A DNA stretch of 64,000 nt from Sphingomonas rubra (GCF_900115745.1 NZ_FOXP01000001.1:418459-482458), one strand, 5' to 3'; shown: positions 42,866 to 51,854, counted from the stretch's first letter. Translations and numbers: made by a program. The notes: generated by a model from the letters alone, not told the origin.

Positions 42866-43482
42866 CACCGGTCAGCCTTCGTCTGGTGAAACCAGTCGGC
42901 GCCTGCGTTCCCCGGCAAAGCGGGAGGCAGGAGCACGTCGTCGCCCGGCTGCCAGTCAGCGGGCGTATAGGCCTCGCCATCGGCCGAACGCTGCAACGCC
43001 CTGACCGTGCGAAGCATCTCGTCGACCGAGCGCCCGACATTCATCGGATACCAGCTGAGTGCGCGGATAATGCCTTTGGGATCGATGAAGTAGGTTGCAC
43101 GTACCGTTGAGGCATCGCCAGCCTGCTCGTCGAGCATGCCGTAGGCATACCCAACCGCCATCGACGGATCCTCGATCACCGGAAACGGCACCTCGACATC
43201 AAAAACGTCGTGGATCGCGCGAAGCCAGGCGACATGAGAGTAGAGGCTGTCGACCGACAGCCCCAACAATACGCAATCCAGCTCCTCGAATTGAGGGGCC
43301 GCTTTAGCCAAGGCCACAAACTCGCTCGTGCAAACCGGCGTGAAGTCAGCAGGGTGCGAGAAAAACACAATCCAGCGCCCACGATACTGATCGAGCGCAA
43401 TCTCGCCCTGAGTGGTGCGGGCGGTGAAGTTCGGGGCTGCATCCCCGATGCGCAGCGAGCGCGGCATGTTCGCTTCCATCAT
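42865..43482 (-). CDS. 1-Cys peroxiredoxin (Prx6-like)
   Basis: A 205-aa AhpC/TSA-type peroxiredoxin. The start at 43482 is chosen because the GGGAGGA site sits at the right distance; a Met two codons upstream is too close. Peroxidatic Cys 51 lies in FFSHPADFTPVCTSEF, and the Prx6 C-terminal domain contains SWYPMNVGRSVDEMLRTVRALQ. It reduces peroxides and perhaps polysulfides. In a sulfide module it likely removes reactive sulfur by-products. Divergent from the persulfide dioxygenase gene at 43574. Confidence 0.87.
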   Translation of the reverse strand: MMEANMPRSLRIGDAAPNFTARTTQGEIALDQYRGRWIVFFSHPADFTPVCTSEFVALAKAAPQFEELDCVLLGLSVDSLYSHVAWLRAIHDVFDVEVPFPVIEDPSMAVGYAYGMLDEQAGDASTVRATYFIDPKGIIRALSWYPMNVGRSVDEMLRTVRALQRSADGEAYTPADWQPGDDVLLPPALPGNAGADWFHQTKADR

Positions 43483-43573
43483 TTCCATTCCTCCCAAATG
43501 GCACGAACACCCCGTTGACGCAATACGCTTACACAGCTACATAAACCATGAGTTTGTTTAAATGGAGATGGTC

Positions 43574-44491
43574 ATGGACCCGGTTTTGAGCGAAGCCAAC
43601 GCCCAGATCAGACGCGCAAAAGCGGCCGGATCGCCGGTCGTTCAGTCCTTCTTTGATGAGCCTACCAACACAGCGACCTACGTCGTTTGGGACGTGGCGA
43701 CGAAAAAGGCTGCGATCGTCGACAGCGTCCTCGATTTTGACGCCGCGGCTGGCCGGACCAAAACCGCGTCGGCGGACGCAGTGATCGCTTACGTGCGGGA
43801 TCAGGGACTGACGGTCGATTGGCTGCTGGAAACCCATGCTCATGCCGATCACCTGTCTGCGGCACCTTATCTTCAGCAGGCGCTTGGCGGGCAGCTCGCG
43901 ATCGGTCGTGAGATCATCCGGGTTCAGAACGTGTTCGGCAAAATCTTCAACGCCGGCACCGATTTTGAGCGCAACGGTTCCGAGTTCGACCGGCTGTTCG
44001 AGGACGGCGACCGCTTTGCCATCGGCAACATCGACGCCATTGCGCTGCACGTGCCCGGCCATACGCCGGCGGACATGGCCTATGCGATTGGGGACGCGGT
44101 CTTCACCGGCGATACGCTCTTCATGCCCGATTACGGCACCGCGCGGGCAGACTTCCCTGGTGGCGACGCACGCCAGCTATTCCGCTCGATCCGCCGGCTC
44201 ATGCAGCTGCCGGACGAGACGCGCCTGTTCCTCTGCCACGACTACAAGGCGGTGGGTCGCGACCAATATGTCTGGGAGACGACTGTAGGCGCACAGCGTG
44301 TCGGCAACGTGCATGTCCACGAAGGGGTCAGCGAAGACGACTTCGTCGCGATGCGGACCAGTCGCGACGCCACCTTGTCGATGCCGAAGCTCATCCTGCC
44401 CTCGATCCAGGTGAACATGCGCGGTGGTCATCTGCCGGAGCCGGAAGCCAACGGCACCCGCTACCTCAAAATTCCGCTGGATGCGCTGTGA
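43574..44491 (+). CDS. Persulfide dioxygenase (ETHE1-like, MBL fold) 1
   Basis: A 305-aa metallo-beta-lactamase-fold non-heme iron enzyme. The ATG at 43574 lies behind GGAG; a longer ATG at 43562 overlaps that site. Motif THAHADH (His88, His90, Asp92, His93), later HVPGHTPADM, FTGDTLFMPDYGTARADFPGG and LFLCHDY are ETHE1/Blh signatures. It converts glutathione persulfide to sulfite, a link to the sulfite module of this window. The stop overlaps the YeeE gene (TGATG). Confidence 0.9.
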   Translation: MDPVLSEANAQIRRAKAAGSPVVQSFFDEPTNTATYVVWDVATKKAAIVDSVLDFDAAAGRTKTASADAVIAYVRDQGLTVDWLLETHAHADHLSAAPYLQQALGGQLAIGREIIRVQNVFGKIFNAGTDFERNGSEFDRLFEDGDRFAIGNIDAIALHVPGHTPADMAYAIGDAVFTGDTLFMPDYGTARADFPGGDARQLFRSIRRLMQLPDETRLFLCHDYKAVGRDQYVWETTVGAQRVGNVHVHEGVSEDDFVAMRTSRDATLSMPKLILPSIQVNMRGGHLPEPEANGTRYLKIPLDAL

Positions 44492-44928
44492 TGCCAGGCT
44501 TTCCCCATGCCATGCCGCTCGAAGGCTTCATCGGCGGGCTGATGATCGGTGTCGCCGCGGCGATCATGCTGCTGGGCAACGGGCGCATCGCCGGTGTCAG
44601 CGGCATGTTCGCAAGAGTTTTGGGTCTTACCGATGGAGGTCCACCATGGGCCCTCGCGCTGCTCTTTACCGCGGGTCTGCCCTTGGGCGCGGGTATTGCT
44701 GCGGCCAGTTTGGGCGTGAAAGCCAGCTTTCCGGCATCGCTTTCGCTGATTGCCGTCGCCGGTCTGGTCGTCGGTATCGGAACGCGGCTTGGGTCCGGGT
44801 GCACCAGTGGTCACGGCGTATGCGGCCTGTCCCGCCTGTCGCCCCGGTCCATCGCCGCGACCGTCACGTTCATGGCGACCGGCGTCGTCACGGTCACGAT
44901 CATGCGTCTGTCCGGGGTGATACTGTGA
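44491..44928 (+). CDS. YeeE/YedE-family membrane protein, first half
   Basis: A 145-aa membrane protein with four helices. Sulfur-transport-family signatures are GNGRIAGVSGMF and RLGSGCTSGHGVCGLSRLSPRS with two conserved Cys. YeeE proteins carry thiosulfate or other sulfane sulfur. It is paired with the next gene as two half-size proteins that make up one functional unit. Overlaps of 1 nt on both sides confirm tight coupling. Confidence 0.9.
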   Translation: MPGFPHAMPLEGFIGGLMIGVAAAIMLLGNGRIAGVSGMFARVLGLTDGGPPWALALLFTAGLPLGAGIAAASLGVKASFPASLSLIAVAGLVVGIGTRLGSGCTSGHGVCGLSRLSPRSIAATVTFMATGVVTVTIMRLSGVIL

Positions 44929-45353
44929 TGCGCCAGAACCTCATTTCACTCGCTAGCGGGACGCTGTTCGGCGCCGGCCTTGCCATCTCCGGAATGATCG
45001 ATCCGGCGCGGGTGCGCGCGTTCCTCGATGTCACCGGCGCGTGGGACCCGACCTTGGCGTTCGTCATGGCAGGCGCGATCCTGCCGATGGCGATAGCCTG
45101 GTTCGTCGTGCGGCGTCGCTCGACCCCGATCGCGGCCGAACAATTCCACACGCCCGCCACCTCGCCGATCGACCGGCGCCTCATCGGCGGTGCGGCCTTG
45201 TTCGGCATAGGCTGGGGCATCGTCGGATTGTGCCCAGGTCCCGCCATTGCCGCACTGGCGATCCAGCCTCTGCCGGCACTGGTCTTCATCGCTGCAATGG
45301 CCCTCGGCGTTGCCGTCCACCGCTTTGCATTCACTTCCCGCCGTTCGGCCTGA
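44928..45353 (+). CDS. YeeE/YedE-family membrane protein, second half
   Basis: A 141-aa membrane protein with ATG at 44928 overlapping the previous stop. Signatures are LASGTLFGAGLAISGMIDPARVRAFLD and FGIGWGIVGLCPGPAIAAL, which hold the conserved Cys of the second half of the YeeE fold (DUF6691). With the preceding protein it probably forms the thiosulfate/sulfane sulfur importer or exporter. It is followed 18 nt later by the DUF442 gene. Confidence 0.9.
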   Translation: MRQNLISLASGTLFGAGLAISGMIDPARVRAFLDVTGAWDPTLAFVMAGAILPMAIAWFVVRRRSTPIAAEQFHTPATSPIDRRLIGGAALFGIGWGIVGLCPGPAIAALAIQPLPALVFIAAMALGVAVHRFAFTSRRSA

Positions 45354-45371
45354 TCAGACAGGAGACATCAC

Positions 45372-45806
45372 ATGGCTTTCAAGCAGATCACCTCGTCCTT
45401 CTCTGCCGCCCCCCAGCTGACGCAAGACGACCTCGCCGCTGCCGCGAAGGCAGGATATCGCTCGATCATCTCAAGCCGCCCGGACGGCGAGGAGGCGGGC
45501 CAGCCAAGCGCGGAAGAAATGGCCCGAATGGCAGGCGACCACGGTCTCGCGTTTGCCCATGTCCCTATCGTACCGGGCAAGGCGACTGACGCCGATGCGG
45601 ATCGCATGAAGGAGGCGCTAGCCACGCTGCCACAGCCGACGCTCGGCTTCTGCCGTAGCGGGACGCGCGCGGCGACCTTGTGGGCGTTGGCCGAGGCCGA
45701 TCGCGCCGACCCGGCGACGATCGTCGACCAAGCAAAGGCAGCCGGGTACGACCTTGCCGATCTCACGCCTGCGCTGAAGCGCCGTTCCGAAAGGGCTGAT
45801 CAATGA
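45372..45806 (+). CDS. DUF442 (TIGR01244) sulfurtransferase/phosphatase-like protein
   Basis: A 144-aa protein with a dual-specificity-phosphatase-like fold: AAKAGYRSIISSRPDGEEAG and the active-site loop FCRSGTRAATLW (Cys94). In Blh proteins this domain is fused to the persulfide dioxygenase, but here it is a separate gene. It is thought to transfer sulfane sulfur. The stop overlaps the SQR start by 4 nt (ATGA). Confidence 0.9.
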   Translation: MAFKQITSSFSAAPQLTQDDLAAAAKAGYRSIISSRPDGEEAGQPSAEEMARMAGDHGLAFAHVPIVPGKATDADADRMKEALATLPQPTLGFCRSGTRAATLWALAEADRADPATIVDQAKAAGYDLADLTPALKRRSERADQ

Positions 45807-47035
45807 CCTACGACATCGTCATCATCGGGGGCGGTGCCGCCGGCATCGCGACCGCTTCCAGCATTCTGAAGCGCAACGCCAAAGTGACGATCGCGGTCGT
45901 CGATCCGGCGACCGACCATTATTACCAGCCCGGCTGGACGATGGTGGGGGCCGGCGTCTTCACTCCCGAACAGACGCGCAAGGCCGAATCCGACATAATG
46001 CCAAAGGGCGTTAAGTGGGTACGGTTGCCCGCCGTTGCCATCGACCCCGACCGTAACACGGTCGAGCTCGAAGACGGTGACACATTGACCTATCGCGTTC
46101 TGGTCGTCGCGCCCGGGCTGCGCCTGGCGTGGGAGAAGATCGAAGGGCTGCCTGAGGCTCTCGGCCGCAACGGCGTCACCTCCAACTATCGCTACGATCT
46201 GGCACCCTACACCTACCAGCTCGTCAAGGAATTGCGGCAGGGGCGGGCGCTGTTCTCGCAGCCACCCATGCCGATCAAGTGCGCCGGCGCACCGCAGAAA
46301 GCGATGTATCTCTCCTGCGACATCTGGCGGGATAGCGGCGTTCTCCCAGCTATCGACGTCGAGTTCCATAATGCCGGCGCAGCCCTGTTCGGGGTCCCGA
46401 CCTACGTCCCGGCGCTGATGGAATATGTCGAGAAGTACGGTATCGATCTCAGGCTTGAGTCCAACCTGGTCGCGGTCGACGCCGATCGCCGCGTCGCCAC
46501 GTTCGAGCGCAAGCAGGACGGCGTCTCCGAGCGGATCGAACGTGAGTTCGATATGCTCCATGTCGTGCCACCTCAGGTGTCACATGCGGTCGTCGCAAAT
46601 AGCCCGCTTGCGGCTGCGAGCGGCTTCGTCGAGGTCGACGAGACTACGCTGCGGCACAAGCGATTTGAAAACATCTTTGGCCTTGGCGATGCCGCTGGCA
46701 CCAGCAACGCCAAGACCGCCGCTGCTGCTCGCGTCCAGGCGCCCGTGGTCGCAGTCAACGCGCTGGCCGCGCTCGACGGCAGACCCCCCGTTGCCGATTA
46801 TAATGGTTACGGCTCATGCCCGCTCACGGTCGAACGCGGTAAGATCGTCCTCGCCGAGTTCGGCTATGGCGGAAAGCTGCTGCCCAGCTTCCCATCCTGG
46901 CTGCTGGACGGAACGCGTCCGACGCGCACCGCGTGGTTCCTGAAAGAGCGGATGCTGCCCCCGATCTACTGGCAGGGCATGCTGAAAGGCCGTGAGTGGA
47001 TGGCCGCTCCACACGAGATCGGCAAGGCGGCATGA
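45803..47035 (+). CDS. sqr: Sulfide:quinone oxidoreductase
   Basis: A 410-aa flavoprotein SQR. The N-terminal FAD-binding motif IIGGGAAGIATASS is followed by DPATDHYYQPGWTMVGAG. Redox Cys candidates are in MPIKCAGAPQKAMYLSCD and near the C-terminus in GYGSCPLTVERGK; FGLGDAAGTSNAKTAAA is the second FAD block. It oxidises sulfide to persulfide or polysulfide and gives electrons to quinone, feeding the dioxygenases. It is probably type II-like, as in other alphaproteobacteria with Blh. Confidence 0.92.
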   Translation: MTYDIVIIGGGAAGIATASSILKRNAKVTIAVVDPATDHYYQPGWTMVGAGVFTPEQTRKAESDIMPKGVKWVRLPAVAIDPDRNTVELEDGDTLTYRVLVVAPGLRLAWEKIEGLPEALGRNGVTSNYRYDLAPYTYQLVKELRQGRALFSQPPMPIKCAGAPQKAMYLSCDIWRDSGVLPAIDVEFHNAGAALFGVPTYVPALMEYVEKYGIDLRLESNLVAVDADRRVATFERKQDGVSERIEREFDMLHVVPPQVSHAVVANSPLAAASGFVEVDETTLRHKRFENIFGLGDAAGTSNAKTAAAARVQAPVVAVNALAALDGRPPVADYNGYGSCPLTVERGKIVLAEFGYGGKLLPSFPSWLLDGTRPTRTAWFLKERMLPPIYWQGMLKGREWMAAPHEIGKAA

Positions 47036-47814
47036 TCCTCGAACCAATCCAGTATCTGCTTGGCGCCTTGTCCGGCAGCCTGGTCGGATTCACCCTCGGG
47101 CTCGTCGGTGGCGGTGGCTCGATCCTCGCCGTGCCGCTCATGGTGTATCTGGTGCGCGTTCCCGACGCGCACCTCGCCATCGGTACGAGCGCGTTTGCCG
47201 TGGCGGCCAATGCCGCGACCGGTCTGATCGGTCATGCCAAGGCTCATACCGTAAAATGGCGGTGCGGCGGCATGTATGCGACTGCCGGCGTCATCGGTGC
47301 GCTACTCGGATCCACCGCGGGCAAGGCCGTCGATGGCGGCAAGCTCCTCTTTCTATTCGCGCTCGTCATGATCGTCGTCGGCGTTGTGATGCTGCGCGGG
47401 CGGGGTGACGCTGGTAATCCCGGTGCAGAATGCAACCGGGAGAAGGCGCCCAAGGTGCTGGGTTATGGCCTCGGCACCGGACTGTTTTCAGGCTTCTTTG
47501 GCATCGGTGGTGGCTTCCTGATCGTTCCCGGACTGATTGGATCGACGGGCATGCCGATCCTCAACGCCGTCGGCACGTCGCTGATCGCCGTCACCGCGTT
47601 CGGGCTAACGACCGCTGCCAACTACGCGTTCTCCGGGCTTGTGGATTGGCCGCTCGCCTTCGCCTTCATCGGCGGTGGAGTTATCGGCGGGTTGATCGGC
47701 ACGCGGATCGCTAAGCGTCTGGGCACGGGCAGTACGCTCACCACGGTTTTCGCAATGCTGATCTTCGTGGTCGCAGCCTATATGCTCTGGAAGAGCGCAG
47801 GCGCGTTTCTGTGA
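47032..47814 (+). CDS. TauE/SafE-family sulfite/sulfur exporter
   Basis: A 260-aa membrane protein with ATG at 47032 overlapping the SQR stop. Family motifs are GFTLGLVGGGGSILAVPLMVYLV and SGFFGIGGGFLIVPGLI, the duplicated halves of TauE/SafE. It likely exports sulfite or another sulfur oxyanion produced by the persulfide dioxygenases. Its stop overlaps the TlpA-like gene by 1 nt. Confidence 0.9.
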   Translation: MILEPIQYLLGALSGSLVGFTLGLVGGGGSILAVPLMVYLVRVPDAHLAIGTSAFAVAANAATGLIGHAKAHTVKWRCGGMYATAGVIGALLGSTAGKAVDGGKLLFLFALVMIVVGVVMLRGRGDAGNPGAECNREKAPKVLGYGLGTGLFSGFFGIGGGFLIVPGLIGSTGMPILNAVGTSLIAVTAFGLTTAANYAFSGLVDWPLAFAFIGGGVIGGLIGTRIAKRLGTGSTLTTVFAMLIFVVAAYMLWKSAGAFL

Positions 47815-48623
47815 TGGGCAGCGCAATTGCCATCGGGCCGCTGATGATGGCGGTCGATCGCGGATTGGCGGTTCTGTGCGTCGCCGTGTTCCTCGGTTTG
47901 ACGGCGCTGGCGGGACGGTTCCGCTTCCCGCGAGTGTCGATGGTCGCGACCAGTGCTATTGTCGTCGGGCTGGTGACGGCCCGGATCGGCTATGTCGCGA
48001 CGCATTGGGCGAGCTACGCCGATGCTCCACTTTCCATCCTAGCTATATGGCAGGGAGGCTTCTCGGCCGTCGCCGGCCTCGCCGGCGCTGCGGTAACGCT
48101 GGCGTTCCGGCTCGGCCGAACGCGCGCTCTGGCGATAGGCTGGGCAGCGCTTGCCGTAGCTGGCGGCCTCTGGTTCACGCTTCAGGCGCTGATCCCGCCC
48201 GTGACCTACGGCCCCTTTCCCTATCATCTCGCCCTAACGACGCCATCCGGCGCTCCGCTCCCGCTTGATCGTTTCCGGGGTCGTCCCTTCGTGGTCAATC
48301 TGTGGGCGACATGGTGCGGCCCATGCCGGCGCGAGCTGCCGATGCTCGATGCTGCTGCGTCGCGCCGTGGAGAGGTTCCGATTCTGCTCGCCGATCAGGG
48401 TGAGGCGCCGGCGACCGTTACCCAGTTCCTTACCCGCGAAGGCATCGGTGCCGGCAACGTCGCGCTTGATCCCGACCGTAGGCTTTCCCGAGCCTTCGAA
48501 GTCGCCGGCTATCCCGCAACCGCCTTCGTCGCCGCGAATGGCACGATCGTGCAGCTTCAGCTCGGAGAGTTGTCGCGCGCCGCGCTCGCCGATGGAATTG
48601 ATAAGGCAAGGAAACACCGATGA
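47814..48623 (+). CDS. TlpA-like thioredoxin with N-terminal membrane domain
   Basis: A 269-aa protein. Residues ~1-130 form four membrane helices resembling the prolipoprotein-transferase-like or small DsbD-like anchors. The C-terminal thioredoxin domain has VVNLWATWCGPCRRELPML around residue 167, a cis-Pro region (VAGYPATAFVAANGTIV) and LGELSRAALADGI. It should provide periplasmic reductant or recycle persulfidated thiols. It is followed by two DsbA genes with overlap, forming a periplasmic thiol module. Confidence 0.87.
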   Translation: MGSAIAIGPLMMAVDRGLAVLCVAVFLGLTALAGRFRFPRVSMVATSAIVVGLVTARIGYVATHWASYADAPLSILAIWQGGFSAVAGLAGAAVTLAFRLGRTRALAIGWAALAVAGGLWFTLQALIPPVTYGPFPYHLALTTPSGAPLPLDRFRGRPFVVNLWATWCGPCRRELPMLDAAASRRGEVPILLADQGEAPATVTQFLTREGIGAGNVALDPDRRLSRAFEVAGYPATAFVAANGTIVQLQLGELSRAALADGIDKARKHR

Positions 48624-49249
48624 ACCGCCGCAACCTTCTCTTTCGCGGCGCTCTAGCCGCGCTTGCTTTCGCCGTGCCGATGACACCTGCGGTCGGGCAG
48701 CAGCAGCCTGATTTGTCGCGCAAGGCAGTCGTCGACGATCCCGTAGCCCCCAAGCGGGCCGGCACCGCCTATGACGTCACCGTTGTCGAGTTCTTCGACT
48801 ACAACTGCCCCTATTGCCGTCGCATGGAGCCGGTGCTGAACGCGCTGCTTCGCTCCGACCCGAAGGTCCGGATCGTGTATCGGGATTGGCCAATATTCGG
48901 ACCCGCCTCCCGTGAGGCGTCCCGGGCGGCCGTCGCGAGCCAGTGGCAGGGCAGGCATGCCGCCTTCCATGGAGCGCTGCTTGCCTCGCCGGCGCGGCTC
49001 GACAGCGCCGGTATCAGGGCAGCTGCTGTGAAAGCCAAGGTGGATTGGCCGCGTCTGCAACGTGACCTGAAGACGCGTGGCGCGGAAATCGATGCGCTGC
49101 TCGCACGCACCAATGCGATTGCCGAAGCGATCGGGTTCAATGGGACGCCGGCGCTGATCGTCGGCTCGCAGGTCGTGGCCGGCGCGGTCGATCTGCCGGC
49201 GCTCCGCCGCCTCGTCGCCACGGCGCGCAGCAAGCCCGGAGGGCGTTGA
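48620..49249 (+). CDS. DsbA-family thiol oxidoreductase 1
   Basis: A 209-aa exported protein with a signal peptide (residues 1-26, ending AVGQ). The thioredoxin-like DsbA/BdbD domain has FFDYNCPYCRRME (Cys63, Cys66) and cis-Pro in NGTPALIVGSQVV. It overlaps the TlpA stop by 4 nt. It belongs to the ScsC/BdbD-like group that acts as disulfide oxidase or isomerase. In a sulfide island it may repair periplasmic persulfidated proteins (inference). Confidence 0.88.
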   Translation: MNRRNLLFRGALAALAFAVPMTPAVGQQQPDLSRKAVVDDPVAPKRAGTAYDVTVVEFFDYNCPYCRRMEPVLNALLRSDPKVRIVYRDWPIFGPASREASRAAVASQWQGRHAAFHGALLASPARLDSAGIRAAAVKAKVDWPRLQRDLKTRGAEIDALLARTNAIAEAIGFNGTPALIVGSQVVAGAVDLPALRRLVATARSKPGGR

Positions 49250-49251
49250 GC

Positions 49252-49893
49252 GTGCCGGGGCCACTCAGTCGGAGGCAGGCGGTCGGGCTCGGCGCTGTAG
49301 TCGTGGGGGGCTGGGCGGTCGGACAGGTGCTGCGGCGCACCGCCCCGATTGGGCGTGACGTTGGTCCGACCGCCGACCTGATCCTGACAGGCGGCAGTTC
49401 GCCTGAGCACGGTCCTGCCGACGCGACGTTGCGGCTTGCCGTTTTCACCGATTATCGTTGCCCGGCCTGCCGTCACGCCTTCCCCGCGTTGGAAGAGGCC
49501 GTGCGACGCGATGGCAAAATTAGGGTCATCTACAAGGATTGGCCGATCTTCGGTCCACCGTCTGAACGTGCCGCGAGCGTTGCGCTCAGCTGTGCCGAAC
49601 AGGGCATCTACCCGGTCGTCCATCGCCAGCTGATGGCCGACAACCGTACGATTGACGACGACATGCTGCGGGACGTCGTAATCGGCGCTGGCGGTGACTG
49701 GCTGAGCGCAACGACGTGGCTTGCTTCGCATGCACAGGCTGTCGCGGCGCGCCTGCGTGCGAACGGCCAAGAGGCCTATTCGATCGGCTTGGCCGGCACC
49801 CCGGGCTTTCTTGCCGGACGCATGCTGGTGATGGGCGCGATCGATCCGGGTGATTTCGAGCGGTTGTTCGCGCGGGCGCGGGCAGAAAGCTAA
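49252..49893 (+). CDS. DsbA-family thiol oxidoreductase 2
   Basis: A 213-aa DsbA-like protein. GTG 49252 is chosen because GGAGGG lies 8 nt upstream; a TTG at 49246 is too close. An RR-containing N-terminal signal anchor (SRRQAVGLGAVVVGGWAVG) precedes the domain with VFTDYRCPACRHAF (Cys70, Cys73) and cis-Pro in LAGTPGFLAGRML. It shares the KDWPIFGPPSE block with DsbA 1, so the two arose by duplication, but its CPAC active site differs from the CPYC of the first. Confidence 0.87.
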   Translation: MPGPLSRRQAVGLGAVVVGGWAVGQVLRRTAPIGRDVGPTADLILTGGSSPEHGPADATLRLAVFTDYRCPACRHAFPALEEAVRRDGKIRVIYKDWPIFGPPSERAASVALSCAEQGIYPVVHRQLMADNRTIDDDMLRDVVIGAGGDWLSATTWLASHAQAVAARLRANGQEAYSIGLAGTPGFLAGRMLVMGAIDPGDFERLFARARAES

Positions 49894-49913
49894 CAGAGCG
49901 AGAGGATGAAAAC

Positions 49914-50804
49914 ATGATCGAGTATAAGCACGATGGTATGACCGTTGCGTCGCTCCATGATGAGCGCACTGGTAGCTTCCAATATGTTGTCGTCGACGAC
50001 ACTACGAAGACGGCTGCGATCATCGATCCAGTTCTGGATTTTGACCCGCGCGCTGGTGCGACCGCGACCCGAAACGCGGATCTTATCCTCGACTATGTGC
50101 GCGAAAAGGGGCTAACCGTCGAATGGGTGCTCGACACCCACCCACACGCCGATCATTTTTCAGCCGTTCCGTACCTCACCGGCAAGACCGGTGGCAAAAC
50201 CGCGATCGGCAACAAGGTCGTGGAAGTGCAAAAGCTGTGGCGGGACATCTACTGCCTGCCCGATCTCGCCGTCGACGGCAGCCAGTGGGACCGGTTGTTT
50301 GCGGATGGCGAGCGTTTCCGGATCGGCACGCTCGATGCTCATGTCATGCTGTCGCCGGGCCATACGCTTGCCTCGATCACTTATGTCGTCGGTGACGCCG
50401 CGTTCGTTCACGATACGCTGATGGTTCCCGATAGTGGCACAAGCCGAGCGGACTTCCCGGGTGGTGATGCTCATTCGCTGTGGTGCTCGATCCGCGCCAT
50501 CCTCGATCTGCCACCCGAAACCGCAACCTATGTTGGGCATGACTATGGCAAGGATGGCAGGGACGTACTTGGTCGCTCGACCGTCGCCGATCAGCGTCGC
50601 GACAACATCCATGTTCACGATGGCATCGACGAAGCCGAGTTCGTCGCGACCCGCGAGAAACGCGACGCATCGCTCCCACTACCCGACCTGATGCTCGCCG
50701 CGCTTCAGGTGAACATACGTGGCGGCCGGCTGCCGGATGCGGACAAGTGTGGGACGGCGTTTCTCAAGGTGCCTCTGAACCGGTTTGGACCTGGTGCTTC
50801 ATAG
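49914..50804 (+). CDS. Persulfide dioxygenase (ETHE1-like, MBL fold) 2
   Basis: A 296-aa paralogue of the enzyme at 43574. The metal site is THPHADH (His76, His78, Asp80, His81) and FPGGDAHSLW and TYVGHDYG are conserved. The middle section differs: TGKTGGKTAIGNKVVEVQKLW, and the usual FTGDTL is FVHDTL. This loss of Gly and insertion of His before the metal-ligating Asp could change the substrate. It is the last gene of the sulfide operon, 20 nt after DsbA 2, and ends next to repeat copy D. Confidence 0.88.
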   Translation: MIEYKHDGMTVASLHDERTGSFQYVVVDDTTKTAAIIDPVLDFDPRAGATATRNADLILDYVREKGLTVEWVLDTHPHADHFSAVPYLTGKTGGKTAIGNKVVEVQKLWRDIYCLPDLAVDGSQWDRLFADGERFRIGTLDAHVMLSPGHTLASITYVVGDAAFVHDTLMVPDSGTSRADFPGGDAHSLWCSIRAILDLPPETATYVGHDYGKDGRDVLGRSTVADQRRDNIHVHDGIDEAEFVATREKRDASLPLPDLMLAALQVNIRGGRLPDADKCGTAFLKVPLNRFGPGAS

Positions 50805-50836
50805 CTCAGTCCGCGCTAGGGCAGCTGCTGTTTCAA

Positions 50837-50920
50837 GTGTCAGAACCGAACGGTTGTGACACTACGTGCGGCGGCTTTCGACCGTTCCAATCCTGAAAGC
50901 TGACTGGCAGGAAAGTCCCC
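50837..50920. repeat. Dispersed palindrome-ended repeat, copy D (uninterrupted left half)
   Basis: Starts with the nearly perfect palindrome GTGTCAGAACCG / CGGTTGTGACAC (2-nt spacer), then CGGCGGCTTTCGACCGTTCC, TCCTGAAAGCTGACTGGCAG and GAAAGTCCCC. It is the clean reference for copy C and marks the right border of the sulfide island. The following 50921-51152 contains no gene. Confidence 0.78.
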
Positions 50921-51152
50921 AATATCGGTCGGTTCAGGTGCCGAGAATGGACGGCAGCTTACGGGAGACGAACCGGCATAGCCTAACGGCGAAGTGCGGA
51001 CGTGATGGGCGTGGTTTGCCGGCACCTAGTGGAAGCCTGACTCTAGTGATGCTGCAAGGGCGGGTCGGGTTGGCTGGAGCCAGCATTCTCGTCCCGTTTG
51101 TGAACCCCAACGGGGGCAGTTCCAAGGCACGATGAGGCCGAGCCGCTCGAGG

Positions 51153-51854
51153 CTATGGCGCCACACGATGATCTGTTGTCGCGGCCGAGACATCCCCGCT
51201 ACCGGTGGCCTCCCGCCCGGCTGGGGTCAGAGCGTACAGCCCCCTCTCCGTTCGCTCGAACCAGCCATAGACGTTGCGCAACAGGATCGCGCCCGCATCT
51301 TCGGCCAAGGCCTTCAGATCGCGCGGGCGTGTCGCTCCATCCCGCATCGCTTCAGCGCACGCGATCGCCCGCTGGCGATAGGCAGTCATGATCGGCTGGC
51401 GGGTCGATCCGCCCGCGGTCGGATCCCCTTTTCGCCGACGATGCTCGGCAACAAGCCGCCGCCGCTGAGGCAGGTTGGGCCTCGGCCGATAGGGTGTCGG
51501 TTCGGAGATGACGGTCACGCTGCCCAGCCGCAGATCGACCGTGAGCAGACCGATGCCGAGCATCCGGCAAAGCCGATGCACCCTCTTGTCCTGGTCGCGG
51601 CCGCGACGTGTTGCGGGCACCGCGACATAGACGATGTCCGAGGATCGCGTCCGCTCGACGGCCTGGAGCAGAAGCTCGAGCGAGAAGGATAGCTTCAGCT
51701 CGGTGATCACCACGAGCGGCGGCTCCCCATCGGCCAAGCCGACGATATCGCACCCACGGACCTCGCCCTTGACCTCGAACCCGCAGCTCTCGAGGTAGCG
51801 CTTGATCGGCGCGTAAAGCGACGTCTCGTGAGTGACAGCGAGCCTGTTCGTCAT
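51153..51854 (-). CDS. DUF2161 PD-(D/E)XK nuclease-like protein
   Basis: A 233-aa protein, ATG 51854 (MTNRLAVTHETSLYAPIKRYL). The nuclease core shows GCDIVGLADGE (Asp) and VVITELKLSFSLELLLQAVE (E-x-K), typical of DUF2161 PD-(D/E)XK enzymes. The C-terminal half holds a winged-helix-like region (RPRDLKALAEDAGAILLRNVYGWFER). Present in many alphaproteobacteria. A DNA repair or defence role is possible but unproven. It is divergent from the SNase-like gene. Confidence 0.82.
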   Translation of the reverse strand: MTNRLAVTHETSLYAPIKRYLESCGFEVKGEVRGCDIVGLADGEPPLVVITELKLSFSLELLLQAVERTRSSDIVYVAVPATRRGRDQDKRVHRLCRMLGIGLLTVDLRLGSVTVISEPTPYRPRPNLPQRRRLVAEHRRRKGDPTAGGSTRQPIMTAYRQRAIACAEAMRDGATRPRDLKALAEDAGAILLRNVYGWFERTERGLYALTPAGREATGSGDVSAATTDHRVAP

